From the NCBI GenBank assembly GCA_004557855.1, contig SFFJ01000024.1, positions 1-34,832 on the forward strand: DNA of 34,832 bases. Reading direction: 5' to 3'. A model generated the notes under the pieces. That model was not told the DNA's origin and ran no database searches. It saw only the letters and a list, made by a program, of their open reading frames with translations. Both the position numbers and the translations under genes were made by a program. The stretch is from Oscillospiraceae bacterium. Its GTDB lineage: Bacteria > Bacillota > Clostridia > Oscillospirales > Ruminococcaceae. The number at the start of each line of letters is the position of its first letter. Within the stretch, counting starts at the first letter, position 1. Below, piece after piece: positions 21,426 to 28,500 of this stretch.

Positions 21426-21647
21426 ATGATGATGGTTTCCGCTGCTGCCCGTAACCGTAATTTCGCTTCTGCATCCTGTGCCGAGGCTTCTTCTGCCTGC
21501 TCTGCATCTGCCGCTATCGTCATTATGGGCGCCATGATTATGGCGTCCATTTTTGTTATCATTATTAGCCTGCTGGGCGCCATTCGACTGTCTGCGCTGG
21601 TAATGCTCCCGATGATATCGGTCGTTTTGGGGATGAATTCGCAATAG
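21426..21647 (+). CDS. Ile/Val/Leu-rich leader ORF, candidate attenuator peptide
   Basis: 73 residues with strong GGAGGAAAGGAG in front of ATGATGATG. Residues about 1-28 are Ala/Ser-rich (SAAARNRNFASASCAEASSA). The following 41 residues (AAIVIMGAMIMASIFVIIIS onward to VVLG) hold about 20 Ile, Val or Leu, including Val-Ile-Ile-Ile. The ORF lies between a consensus promoter and an intrinsic terminator, just ahead of a branched-chain amino-acid transporter operon. That is the order of an ilv-type attenuator, where ribosome stalling at Ile/Val/Leu codons decides termination. It is longer than typical leader peptides and could instead be a small membrane protein. A clear antiterminator pairing was not found by eye. 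Confidence 0.6.
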   Translation: MMMVSAAARNRNFASASCAEASSACSASAAIVIMGAMIMASIFVIIISLLGAIRLSALVMLPMISVVLGMNSQ

Positions 21648-21675
21648 TTGTTACCCATTTCATTTTCGGTACAAC
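21647..21675 (+). other. Hairpin at leader ORF stop, abutting terminator
   Basis: GTTGTTACC (21647-21655) and GGTACAAC (21668-21675) pair with one bulged T. The hairpin starts at the last base of the leader stop codon and ends at the base before the terminator, so a ribosome at the stop would block it. Confidence 0.45.
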
Positions 21676-21709
21676 AAGCGGTTCTGCCAAACGGCAGGGC
21701 CGCTTTTTT
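21676..21709 (+). terminator. Intrinsic terminator/attenuator before livJ
   Basis: AAGCGG-tt-CTGCC-aaac-GGCAG-gg-CCGCTT followed by TTTT, 36 bases ahead of the binding-protein start. Confidence 0.85.
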
Positions 21710-21745
21710 GTATAGATTCAGTAAAAAGTAAAGGAGTAAAACAAG

Positions 21746-22906
21746 ATGAAAAAGCTTTTTAGTATGATGATGGCCGTTCTCATGGTTCTGGCCATGGCTG
21801 CCTGCGGCAGCGAACCCTCCGCCAACGGCGGCAATGATTCCCCCGAAGCCACCACCGTTAAAATCGGTGGGATCGGCCCCATGACCGGCCCCTACGCCAA
21901 CTACGGCCTCTCCGAAAAATACGGCGCCGAGCTCGCTGTCAAGGAGATCAACGAAGCAGGCGGCATCGCCGGCAAGCAGGTCGAATTGAGCTATCAGGAC
22001 TCCCAGGGCGATAGCGAAAGCGCTGTCAACGCCTACGGCAAGCTGATGGACTGGGGCATGAATGTCTCTCTCGGCTGCGTCCTCTCCGGTGAAAACGCCT
22101 CCGTTGTCGCCGCCGCCCGGGATGACGACGTCATGCTGCTCACCCCCTCCGGCTCCGCCGATAAGTGCATCGAGGGCAACAGCCGCGCCTTCCGTATCTG
22201 CTTCTACGATTCCTATCAGGGCGCCGCTGCCGCCCAGTACATCAAGGATAACAACATGGTAGATACCGTCGGCATCCTGTACCAGAGCGATAACGACTAC
22301 TCGGTCGGCCTTTACAATGCCTTTGTCGCCAAGTGCGGCGAGCTGGGCATCAACATCGCCGAGACCCAGACCTTCACCGCCTCCACCAGCACCGATTTCT
22401 CCACGCAGGTCAATGCGCTGGTCTCCTCCGGCGTCAAGCTGGTATTCATCCCCTTCTATGCGGAGGAAGCCTCTACCTTCCTCACCCAGGCCCGCGGTAA
22501 GTTCGCCGATGGCGTTTACTTCTTCGGTGCCGATGGTCTGGACGGCATCCTCGGCAAGGTCGCACAGGACCCCACCATCGCCAATAACGTGCTGATGCTC
22601 ACCCCCTTCTCCGCCGATAACCCCGCCGAGAATGTACAGAGCTTCGTTGCGAAGTACAAGGAAGCCTACGGCGCCACCCCCGACCAGTTCGCTGCCGATG
22701 CCTATGATGCCGTCTATGTCATCAAGGCTGCCGTAGAAAAGGCCGGTTCCACCTCCGGTGACGCTCTGGCCGCTGCCATGACCTCCCTCACCGTTGAGGG
22801 CGTGACCGGCACCATGACCTGGGGCAGCGACGGCAACACCAATAAGCCCGCCAGCGCCATCCTCTACTATGACGGCGTAGGCACCCTCTTCGACCACCAG
22901 GATTAA
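21746..22906 (+). CDS. livJ: Branched-chain amino-acid ABC transporter binding lipoprotein
   Basis: 386 residues; AAAGGAG precedes the ATG. The lipobox LAMAAC (Cys20) shows it is tethered outside the membrane. The Leu/Ile/Val-binding fold is clear: TVKIGGIGPMTGPYANYG, then AELAVKEINEAGGIAGKQVE, SYQDSQGDSESAVNAY, AYGATPDQFAADAYDAVYVI and VEGVTGTMTW. It captures the amino acid and delivers it to the LivHM permease encoded downstream. Ser and Thr at the ligand-binding loops (LTPSGSA) fit an amino-acid ligand, but Leu, Ile and Val versus other substrates cannot be told apart. It is the first structural gene after the attenuator-like leader, and is separated from the permease genes by a cloverleaf palindrome. 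Confidence 0.92.
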   Translation: MKKLFSMMMAVLMVLAMAACGSEPSANGGNDSPEATTVKIGGIGPMTGPYANYGLSEKYGAELAVKEINEAGGIAGKQVELSYQDSQGDSESAVNAYGKLMDWGMNVSLGCVLSGENASVVAAARDDDVMLLTPSGSADKCIEGNSRAFRICFYDSYQGAAAAQYIKDNNMVDTVGILYQSDNDYSVGLYNAFVAKCGELGINIAETQTFTASTSTDFSTQVNALVSSGVKLVFIPFYAEEASTFLTQARGKFADGVYFFGADGLDGILGKVAQDPTIANNVLMLTPFSADNPAENVQSFVAKYKEAYGATPDQFAADAYDAVYVIKAAVEKAGSTSGDALAAAMTSLTVEGVTGTMTWGSDGNTNKPASAILYYDGVGTLFDHQD

Positions 22907-22939
22907 CCCTCGCTTTTCTCTCCCCTCCTCATTTATAAG

Positions 22940-23060
22940 GGCCCGGCCCCCCGCCGGCTTCTGCCGGTCCGGGGTGCCCGGGCCGCAGGCCGCCCCGGCT
23001 TCGCCGGGGCCCACGGACTTCGTCCGTGGCGGCGGGCTTCGCCCGCCGGGCCTGCGGCCC
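22940..23060. repeat. Cloverleaf palindromic element 1 (livJ-livH gap)
   Basis: An outer 12-bp stem (22980-22991 with 23049-23060) encloses three abutting 19-base hairpins (22992-23010, 23011-23029, 23030-23048). Each hairpin has an 8-bp stem and TTC loop and there is no unpaired base at the junction. Upstream, GGCCCGG (22940-22946) and CCGGGCC (22978-22984) form a competing hairpin that uses part of the outer arm. The structure is readable on both strands. It lies between binding-protein and permease genes, where it could protect the upstream mRNA 3' end. Confidence 0.75.
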
Positions 23061-23118
23061 TCCCCCTCCCCCTTTGCTAACCCTCCCCCCAAATCCCACA
23101 CAAAGGATCGAGCTTACC

Positions 23119-23997
23119 ATGACACACTTCATTCAGACTATCATCAGCGGATTGAGCCTCGGCAGCATCTTCGCCCTGATCGCGCTGGGTTATACCATGG
23201 TATACGGCATCGCCAAAATGCTGAACTTCGCCCACGGCGATATCATCATGATCGGCGCCTATACCGGCATCATCACCGTAGCGCAGATGGGCCTGCCGCC
23301 CCTTTTTGCCGTGCTGTTCAGTATTCTGCTCTGCGCCCTGCTGGGTGTCCTCATCGAATTTCTGGCCTATAAGCCGCTGCGTCAGGCGCCGCCGCTCAGC
23401 GTGCTCATCACCGCCATCGGCGTCAGCTACTTTTTGCAGAACCTCGCACTGCTGCTGTTCGGTTCCCAGCAAATGGCCTATCCCACCCTCATCCGGCTGG
23501 GGCAGGTCAGCGTGGGCGGCGTCACCATCGATGGCATCACCATCCTCACCCTGCTGGTCACGGCGCTCATCATGGTGGTGCTTTCCTTCTTCATCAATCA
23601 CACCCGGCTGGGCAAGGCCATGCGTGCCGTCAGCGAGGATAAAGCCGCTGCTTCCCTTATGGGCATCAGCGTCAACCGCACCATCGCCCTCACCTTTGCC
23701 ATCGGGTCGGCGCTGGCGGCCGTCGCCAGCATCTTCTACGGGATGTCCTACGTCTACATCAAACCCACCACCGGCGCCATGCCCGGCATCAAGGCCTTTA
23801 CCGCCGCCGTTTTCGGCGGGATCGGCTCGGTGCCCGGCGCCATGCTGGGCGGCATCCTCCTGGGGCTCATCGAGCAGCTCTCCAAAACCTACATCTCCAC
23901 CCTTTGGGCCGATGCCATCGTTTTCGGCGTCCTTGTGGTGGTACTGGTCGTCAAGCCCACCGGACTTCTGGGCAAAAAAATGAATGAGAAGGTGTAA
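23119..23997 (+). CDS. livH: Branched-chain amino-acid ABC permease LivH
   Basis: 292 residues from the ATG at 23119; the frame upstream is the GC-rich palindrome and is not coding. LivH is one half of the membrane channel. The family signature is ISGLSLGSIFALIALGYTMV, YGIAKMLNFAHGDIIMIGAY, and GIKAFTAAVFGGIGSVPGAM near the C-terminus, with about eight membrane helices. The EAA-type loop that docks the ATPases (SEDKAAASLMGISVNRTIAL) is present. AAAGGA lies upstream of the start. The stop is four bases before the livM ATG, and the genes are clearly in one operon. Confidence 0.93.
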   Translation: MTHFIQTIISGLSLGSIFALIALGYTMVYGIAKMLNFAHGDIIMIGAYTGIITVAQMGLPPLFAVLFSILLCALLGVLIEFLAYKPLRQAPPLSVLITAIGVSYFLQNLALLLFGSQQMAYPTLIRLGQVSVGGVTIDGITILTLLVTALIMVVLSFFINHTRLGKAMRAVSEDKAAASLMGISVNRTIALTFAIGSALAAVASIFYGMSYVYIKPTTGAMPGIKAFTAAVFGGIGSVPGAMLGGILLGLIEQLSKTYISTLWADAIVFGVLVVVLVVKPTGLLGKKMNEKV

Positions 23998-24001
23998 GAA
24001 G

Positions 24002-25015
24002 ATGAAACAGAAAAAAAGTAAATTTTCCGGCGATCTTCTGACCTTCCTGCTGGTCGCGGCGGTCTATGCCGTGGTCGCCTATCTGCTGTACGGCGGCAGC
24101 CTTACCCGCCAGTTCTCCAATATGCTCATCCCCATCTCGGTCTACATCGTGCTGGCGGTCTCGCTCAATCTCGTCGTCGGCCTTTTGGGGGAATTGTCCC
24201 TCGGCCACGCCGGGTTCATGTCGGTGGGGCTGTTCTCCGGGTGTCTTTTGTCCATTGCGCTGGTGGATATCCTTCCCACGCCGGTGCGTCTGCCCCTTTC
24301 CATGCTGGCGGGCGGCCTGGTCGCGGCGCTGTTCGGGCTTGCGGTGGGGCTGCCTGCCCTGCGGCTCAAGGGCGACTATTTAGCCATCGTCACCCTTGCC
24401 TGCGGCGAGATCATCAAAAACATCATCACCAACCTGAAATTCACCGGCGGCGCCCTGGGGCTCAATACCAACCCCATCTATTCCAATGCCAAAAAGCTGC
24501 TGCCCTATGCCATCGTGCTGGTGCTGCTCACCGTTCTGGTCATGATGAACCTCAAGCGCTCCAAGCAGGGGCGGGCCATTATGGCCATCCGGGATAACCG
24601 CATCGCTGCGGAGTCGGTCGGTATCGATGTCACCCGCTACAAGCTGACCGTCTTTACCATTGCCGCCTTCTTTGCGGGGGCGGCGGGCACGCTGTACGGC
24701 CACTTCTTCGCCAATGTCAAGGCCGCCTCCTTCGATTACAATATGTCCATCGAGATCCTTGTTATCGTGGTGCTGGGCGGCATGGGCAGCATCCCCGGCT
24801 CCATCATCGCCGCCATCGTGCTTACCGCCCTGCCGGAGGCCATGAGGGAATTTGCCGACTACCGGATGCTCCTGTATGCCATCGTGCTCATCATCGTCAT
24901 GCTGGCCACCAATAACCCCACCATGAAGGATTTTCTCCGCCGCATCTCCCCGGCTGCGCTGCTGCGCCGTGCGGCAAAAAAGAAAACCCCATCCCTGCAA
25001 AAGGAGGAAGCGTAA
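24002..25015 (+). CDS. livM: Branched-chain amino-acid ABC permease LivM
   Basis: 337 residues from the ATG at 24002 with GAAGGTG upstream. It is the second permease subunit, paired with LivH. Visible family segments are VSLNLVVGLLGELSLGHAGF (the classic LivM motif), GLPALRLKGDYLAIVTLACG and VIVVLGGMGSIPGSIIAAIV, with around 9-10 membrane helices and the ATPase-coupling loop RDNRIAAESVGIDVTRYKL. A basic C-terminal tail (RRAAKKKTPSLQKEEA) is cytoplasmic. Its stop codon directly abuts the livG ATG. Confidence 0.93.
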   Translation: MKQKKSKFSGDLLTFLLVAAVYAVVAYLLYGGSLTRQFSNMLIPISVYIVLAVSLNLVVGLLGELSLGHAGFMSVGLFSGCLLSIALVDILPTPVRLPLSMLAGGLVAALFGLAVGLPALRLKGDYLAIVTLACGEIIKNIITNLKFTGGALGLNTNPIYSNAKKLLPYAIVLVLLTVLVMMNLKRSKQGRAIMAIRDNRIAAESVGIDVTRYKLTVFTIAAFFAGAAGTLYGHFFANVKAASFDYNMSIEILVIVVLGGMGSIPGSIIAAIVLTALPEAMREFADYRMLLYAIVLIIVMLATNNPTMKDFLRRISPAALLRRAAKKKTPSLQKEEA

Positions 25016-25870
25016 ATGTCTGTCAAGACCCATCAAAAGACCAAGCTCGTTCCGGTCAACCGCAGCGTTGCCCTCCTCCCGGAGCGTGACGCCCACGTCA
25101 GCCCCATTCTGGAATGCATCGATCTCGGCGTGACCTTCGGCGGGCTCAAGGCGGTGGATAACTTCGATATCACCATCGGCCGCACCGAAATCGCGGGGCT
25201 CATCGGGCCCAACGGCGCCGGCAAAACCACCATCTTCAATCTGCTCACCAAGGTCTATCAGCCCACCCACGGCACCATCCTGCTGGACGGCAAGGATATC
25301 CACGGCATGACCACCACGCAGGTCAACCGGGCCGGCATCGCCCGCACCTTTCAGAATATCCGGCTGTTCACCGACCTGACGGTGGAGGAGAATATCACCG
25401 TCGCCATGAATAACCAAATCAAGTACAACATGGCCGAGGGCATCTTCCGTCTGCCCTCCTTCTGGAAGGGCGAGCGCATTGCGCACGAGCGTGCCATGGA
25501 GCTTTTGTCCTTCTTCCACATGGAACAGTTTGCCGATGCCAAGGCGGGCAGCCTGCCCTACGGGGCGCAGCGGCGGCTGGAGATTTTGCGGGCGCTGGCC
25601 ACCAACCCCTGCCTGCTGCTGCTGGATGAACCGGCGGCGGGCATGAACCCCTCGGAAACGGCGGAGCTGATGGAAAATATCCGCACCATCCGGGATACCT
25701 TCAAAATCGCCGTGCTGCTCATCGAGCACGATATGAGCCTTGTCATGAACATCTGCGAGGGCATTGCGGTGCTATCCTTCGGGCGCATCATCGCCAAGGG
25801 CTCCCCGGAGGATATCCAGTCCGATCCCAAGGTCATCGAGGCCTATCTCGGCCGCAAAAAGGAGGCGTAA
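25016..25870 (+). CDS. livG: Branched-chain amino-acid ABC ATPase LivG
   Basis: 284 residues. The ATPase motifs are P-loop GPNGAGKTT, Q-loop FQNIRLF and Walker B LLLLDEPAAGMNPSE, with IEHDMSLVMNICEGIAVL containing the switch His. The signature region reads SLPYGAQRRLEIL, i.e. the usual LSGG is YGAQ as normal for LivG. An N-terminal extension of about 30 residues precedes the domain. AAAGGAGG overlaps the livM end. The C-terminus GRKKEA is repeated in the decayed mini-ORF just downstream, the mark of an old duplication at this junction. Confidence 0.93.
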   Translation: MSVKTHQKTKLVPVNRSVALLPERDAHVSPILECIDLGVTFGGLKAVDNFDITIGRTEIAGLIGPNGAGKTTIFNLLTKVYQPTHGTILLDGKDIHGMTTTQVNRAGIARTFQNIRLFTDLTVEENITVAMNNQIKYNMAEGIFRLPSFWKGERIAHERAMELLSFFHMEQFADAKAGSLPYGAQRRLEILRALATNPCLLLLDEPAAGMNPSETAELMENIRTIRDTFKIAVLLIEHDMSLVMNICEGIAVLSFGRIIAKGSPEDIQSDPKVIEAYLGRKKEA

Positions 25871-26015
25871 CCATGGCAGAAATGCTGAAATCAAGCGGGT
25901 TTTCCGCCTGCTGCGGCCATCTTCCCGCCGTCGGGGGCGCCGAACTTCATTCCACCGTTATTAAGGCCGTTCCCGGCCGCAAAAAGGAGGCGTAACCATG
26001 GCAGAAATGCTGAAA
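25849..26015 (+). repeat. 42-bp perfect direct repeat bracketing a 125-bp duplicated unit
   Basis: The same 42 bases occur at 25849-25890 and 25974-26015. They cover the livG end (GRKKEA), stop, AAAAAGGAGG ribosome site, and the livF start (MAEMLK). The 83 bases between are related by eye to livF codons 7-24 at one end and to the livG 3' end at the other. Confidence 0.8.
25873..25995 (+). pseudogene. 40-codon chimeric livF-start/livG-end remnant
   Basis: This small ORF has the same ribosome site as livF. It begins MAEMLK like LivF, continues SSGFSACCGHLPAVGGAELH, comparable with the LivF VSDLHVYYGSIHAVKGVSF, and ends VIKAVPGRKKEA, comparable with LivG VIEAYLGRKKEA. It is most simply the leftover join of a tandem duplication across the livG/livF boundary whose unused halves have drifted. 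It may still be translated and could couple livG to livF. No independent function is evident. Confidence 0.6.
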
Positions 26016-26708
26016 GTCAGTGATCTTCACGTCTACTACGGCAGCATCCACGCCGTCAAGGGCGTTTCCTTCGAGGTGCACGAGGGCGAGGTCGTTACCC
26101 TGATCGGGGCGAACGGCGCCGGAAAATCCACCGTTTTGAATACCGTTTCGGGGCTTTTGCACCCCCGTTCCGGCTCGGTCGTTTTCCACGGCAAGGATCT
26201 GCACGGGGTTCCCGCCCATAAACTGGTAGGCATGGGTCTGGCGCAGGTCCCGGAGGGTCGGCATGTCTTTTTACAGATGACGGTGCAGGAAAACCTGGAA
26301 ATGGGGGCGTTTTCGCAGCCTCTTTCCGGCATCGAAGCGGACCTGGAAAGCGTTTATCAGCGGTTTCCCCGCCTTCAGGAGCGCCGCAAGCAGATCGCAG
26401 GCACCCTTTCCGGCGGCGAGCAGCAGATGCTGGCCATGGGCCGCGCCCTGATGAGCCACCCCAAGCTGCTGATGCTGGATGAGCCTTCCATGGGGCTGGC
26501 GCCCATTCTGGTGGAGCAGATCTTCGGGATCATCCGGGAGCTGCACGCTGCGGGCACTACCATCCTGCTGGTGGAGCAGAATGCGCAGGCCGCGCTGGAG
26601 GTTGCCGACCGTGCCTATGTACTGGAAACCGGCCGCATCGTTCTCTCCGGCACCGGCGCCGAGCTGATGGCCAGCGACCGTGTGCAAAAGGCCTACCTTG
26701 GGGGGTAA
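25998..26708 (+). CDS. livF: Branched-chain amino-acid ABC ATPase LivF
   Basis: 236 residues, the usual LivF length. Motifs in order: P-loop GANGAGKST, Q-loop region MGLAQVPEGRHVF (a LivF hallmark), signature TLSGGEQQMLAMGRALM, Walker B LLMLDEPSMGLAP and switch region LVEQNAQAALEVAD, where Gln-Asn replaces the usual His as normal in LivF. It works with LivG to power LivHM. The start at 25998 has AAAAAGGAGG six bases upstream within the second 42-bp repeat copy. This is the last gene of the operon; no strong plus-strand terminator follows directly. Confidence 0.94.
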   Translation: MAEMLKVSDLHVYYGSIHAVKGVSFEVHEGEVVTLIGANGAGKSTVLNTVSGLLHPRSGSVVFHGKDLHGVPAHKLVGMGLAQVPEGRHVFLQMTVQENLEMGAFSQPLSGIEADLESVYQRFPRLQERRKQIAGTLSGGEQQMLAMGRALMSHPKLLMLDEPSMGLAPILVEQIFGIIRELHAAGTTILLVEQNAQAALEVADRAYVLETGRIVLSGTGAELMASDRVQKAYLGG

Positions 26709-26828
26709 AACCATTCACTTTTCCTGCTTTTCCGGGGCGGATTGAAGCCAGTCTTCGAAATCTGCTATTTTTTCCTTGCTCGATCCGCAGACCTTTCTCA
26801 TGTTTTTTAGGTATAAAAAACCTAAAAA

Positions 26829-27128
26829 ATGACGCAAAAAGCCCCCAAATGCGGGGGCAAAAAAGCCCCCGGCGGGGGAGAATTCGCGGCTACTCTCCCC
26901 TATCATCGGGCAAAAAATCCCTCCAAGAATGACACAAAAAAACCGCAAATGCGAGGACAAAAAAGGCCCCGGCGGGGGAGAATTTGCGCTTACTCTCCGC
27001 TACCGGCGGGCTAAAAATCCCTCCAAAAATGACACAAAAAAGCCGCAAATGGGGGGGCAAAAAAGCCCCCGGCGGGGGGAGAATTCGCGGCTACTCTCCC
27101 CTATCATCGGGCAAAAAAAGCCCTGAAA
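26829..27128 (-). repeat. Three 100-bp tandem repeats, each with minus-strand terminator
   Basis: Units start at 26829, 26929 and 27029 (ATGACRCAAAAA), with a degenerate fourth start at 27129. Each has CCCCC-ggc-GGGGG (or close) next to an A run, which on the minus strand is a GC hairpin followed by T6, and GGGGAGA...TCTCCCC as a second stem. Unit 1 has an extra GCCCCC-aaatgc-GGGGGC hairpin with T5. The array faces transcripts coming from rlmA. The 100-bp period is not a multiple of three, so it is not coding. Confidence 0.75.
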
Positions 27129-27281
27129 AACGACACGAAAAGTCCCTGCATCTTCACCCGTAAATGCCATAAAGCGGGAGTTTGGGTGATCGATAATTTC
27201 CTCACTCGTTTCTTTGCCTTTGCCATATTATGGCGATTTTGTCTATCGTAAAGCTTTCTCTTTTATCTCCTTGATAAAAAT

Positions 27282-27320
27282 ATTCCCGGGGGGCGGGGTC
27301 GCTCCTCGGGAATGTTTTTT
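27282..27320 (+). terminator. Plus-strand terminator in convergent region
   Basis: ATTCCCG (27282-27288) pairs with CGGGAAT (27307-27313), followed by GTTTTTT. Confidence 0.65.
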
Positions 27321-27380
27321 GCTCGGTTTTGCGGATTTTGGGGATGGTTTTTCGCAAAAATGAACGCAAATCCATCAGTG

Positions 27381-27431
27381 CTGCTTATGGTTCTGTATTT
27401 TGCCATAAGCAGTGCTTATTTCTAATACAGA
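27381..27431. repeat. Interleaved inverted repeats
   Basis: CTGCTTATGG (27381-27390) pairs with CCATAAGCAG (27403-27412), and TCTGTATT (27392-27399) pairs with AATACAGA (27424-27431). The two stems interleave, so they would form a pseudoknot or alternate. The site lies just beyond the rlmA stop. Confidence 0.55.
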
Positions 27432-27449
27432 TAGTATTATTCTATTCTA

Positions 27450-28271
27450 TTATATCTTTTTGTATCGCAGCACGGCAAACTCGGCAGGGGTGGTGAGTGT
27501 GGTTTTGGTGAGCAGCTTTTGCCGGTCGGCCGCCCCGGTTTTGTAGTAGTAGGGGGTCATCATGAACAGGCTCTCGATCTCCTCCTGCCCGTGCAGCGTG
27601 ATTTGGTACCGCAGCTCCCGGCACTCCTCCAGCCGAAAGCCCGGCAGGTCGTAGGGCTTCACCTCGTTGCGGTAGGGCTTTTCGTAGATGGCCTGCTTCA
27701 GGCCATAGAGGTGGTTTTCCAGCGGGATGACCATGAGGAAGCTGCCGCCCGGGCGCAGCACCCGCAAGAATTCCTCGCCGCAGTAGGGGGCAAAGACCGA
27801 AAGCAGCAGGTCAATGCTGCCGTCGCCCACCGGGAGATGGAAACAGCTGGCAACGGCATATTCGCTTTGGCGGTCGCGCTTGGCGGCCTCCTGCAGCGCC
27901 TCCTTGGAGATATCGATGCCTGCGACATGGGGGCAAAGGCCCTGCTGCCGCAGCAGCTCGGCCAGGGCGGCGGTGTAGTAGCCTTCGCCGCAGCCGGCAT
28001 CCAGCACCACCATATTTTCGCTTGCGGCGGCCAGCCCCTGCCGGAGCAGCTCCTGCCGCATGGGGGCGTAGTGGCCCTTTTGCAGGAAGGTGCTGCGGGC
28101 TTTTACCATGCGTTTATCGTCGCCGTGGTGCTTTGGGCCGGCCCCGTGGCTTAACAGCAGGTTGACATAGCCGCTTTTGGCCAGGTCGAAGCTGTGGCCG
28201 GCCGGGCAGACCAGCCGGTGCGGTTCGCGGGTGAGCGATTGGCCGCAGTTGGGACAGCGGAAGATGGTCAT
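27450..28271 (-). CDS. rlmA: 23S rRNA guanine-N1 methyltransferase, RlmA family
   Basis: 273 residues with AAAGGAG nine bases before the ATG. RlmA enzymes methylate N1 of a guanine in 23S rRNA helix 35. The N-terminal zinc ribbon (FRCPNCGQSL, LVCPAGHSFD) and the following SGYVNLLLSHGAGPKHHGDD and RSTFLQKGHYAPM are family hallmarks. The SAM domain has VVLDAGCGEGYYT (motif I), GIDISKEAL, and SVFAPYCGEEFLRVLRPGG. Whether it targets G745 or G748 cannot be read. It is a single gene on the minus strand, separated from atpC by the second cloverleaf palindrome and ending at the interleaved inverted repeats. Confidence 0.9.
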   Translation of the reverse strand: MTIFRCPNCGQSLTREPHRLVCPAGHSFDLAKSGYVNLLLSHGAGPKHHGDDKRMVKARSTFLQKGHYAPMRQELLRQGLAAASENMVVLDAGCGEGYYTAALAELLRQQGLCPHVAGIDISKEALQEAAKRDRQSEYAVASCFHLPVGDGSIDLLLSVFAPYCGEEFLRVLRPGGSFLMVIPLENHLYGLKQAIYEKPYRNEVKPYDLPGFRLEECRELRYQITLHGQEEIESLFMMTPYYYKTGAADRQKLLTKTTLTTPAEFAVLRYKKI

Positions 28272-28311
28272 ACCGGGTTCTCCTTTTCTGGTTTTAGCAG
28301 GGGGCGGGGTA

Positions 28312-28416
28312 CGGCGGCGGAGCCGCGGGGCGAAGCCGCGGGGCGAAGCCCCGCTCCCGCGCCCGGAGGGCGCGGGGCCCCCGGCCCCGGTGGGGCCGGG
28401 GGCGGCTCCGCCGCCG
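28312..28416. repeat. Cloverleaf palindromic element 2 (atpC-rlmA gap)
   Basis: An outer 14-bp stem (28312-28325 with 28403-28416) encloses three hairpins: 28338-28354 (7 bp, TTC loop on the minus strand), 28359-28373 (6 bp) and 28377-28403 (12 bp, its last base shared with the outer arm). The 13-mer GCGGGGCGAAGCC at 28325-28337 is a tandem copy of the start of the first hairpin. The sequence differs from element 1 but the architecture is the same. Confidence 0.7.
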
Positions 28417-28500
28417 GATGGCCGGGGTGCTGCAAAGCCCCGACAGGATAGGGGGCCGCCCGCTTTTTCGGCAGGCAGCCCCTTGGTTTTTCAGCTTGGG

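Larger units (their letters stand above)
26709..27449. other. Convergent intergenic region, no gene
   Basis: 740 bases between livF and rlmA, which converge. It holds an AT-rich hairpin (TTTTTTAGG 26803-26811 with CCTAAAAAA 26821-26829), three 100-bp tandem repeats, a plus-strand terminator and a long inverted repeat. No reading frame with a ribosome site was found. Confidence 0.7.

Noticed and set aside
21375..21709. A known metabolite riboswitch in the liv leader
   Set aside because: No recognisable aptamer was seen; the strong ribosome site and Ile/Val/Leu-rich ORF fit peptide attenuation better.
21332..23101. A 589-codon minus-strand frame opposite livJ
   Set aside because: Antisense of a clear binding-protein gene, with a low-complexity Gly-rich product and no ribosome site.
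23026..23118. An N-terminal extension of LivH
   Set aside because: It would translate the cloverleaf palindrome and a poly-Pro stretch; the family start with AAAGGA upstream is at 23119.
26829..27128. A CRISPR array or a repeat-protein gene
   Set aside because: The units are directly joined 100-mers without unique spacers, and 100 is not a multiple of three, so neither interpretation holds.
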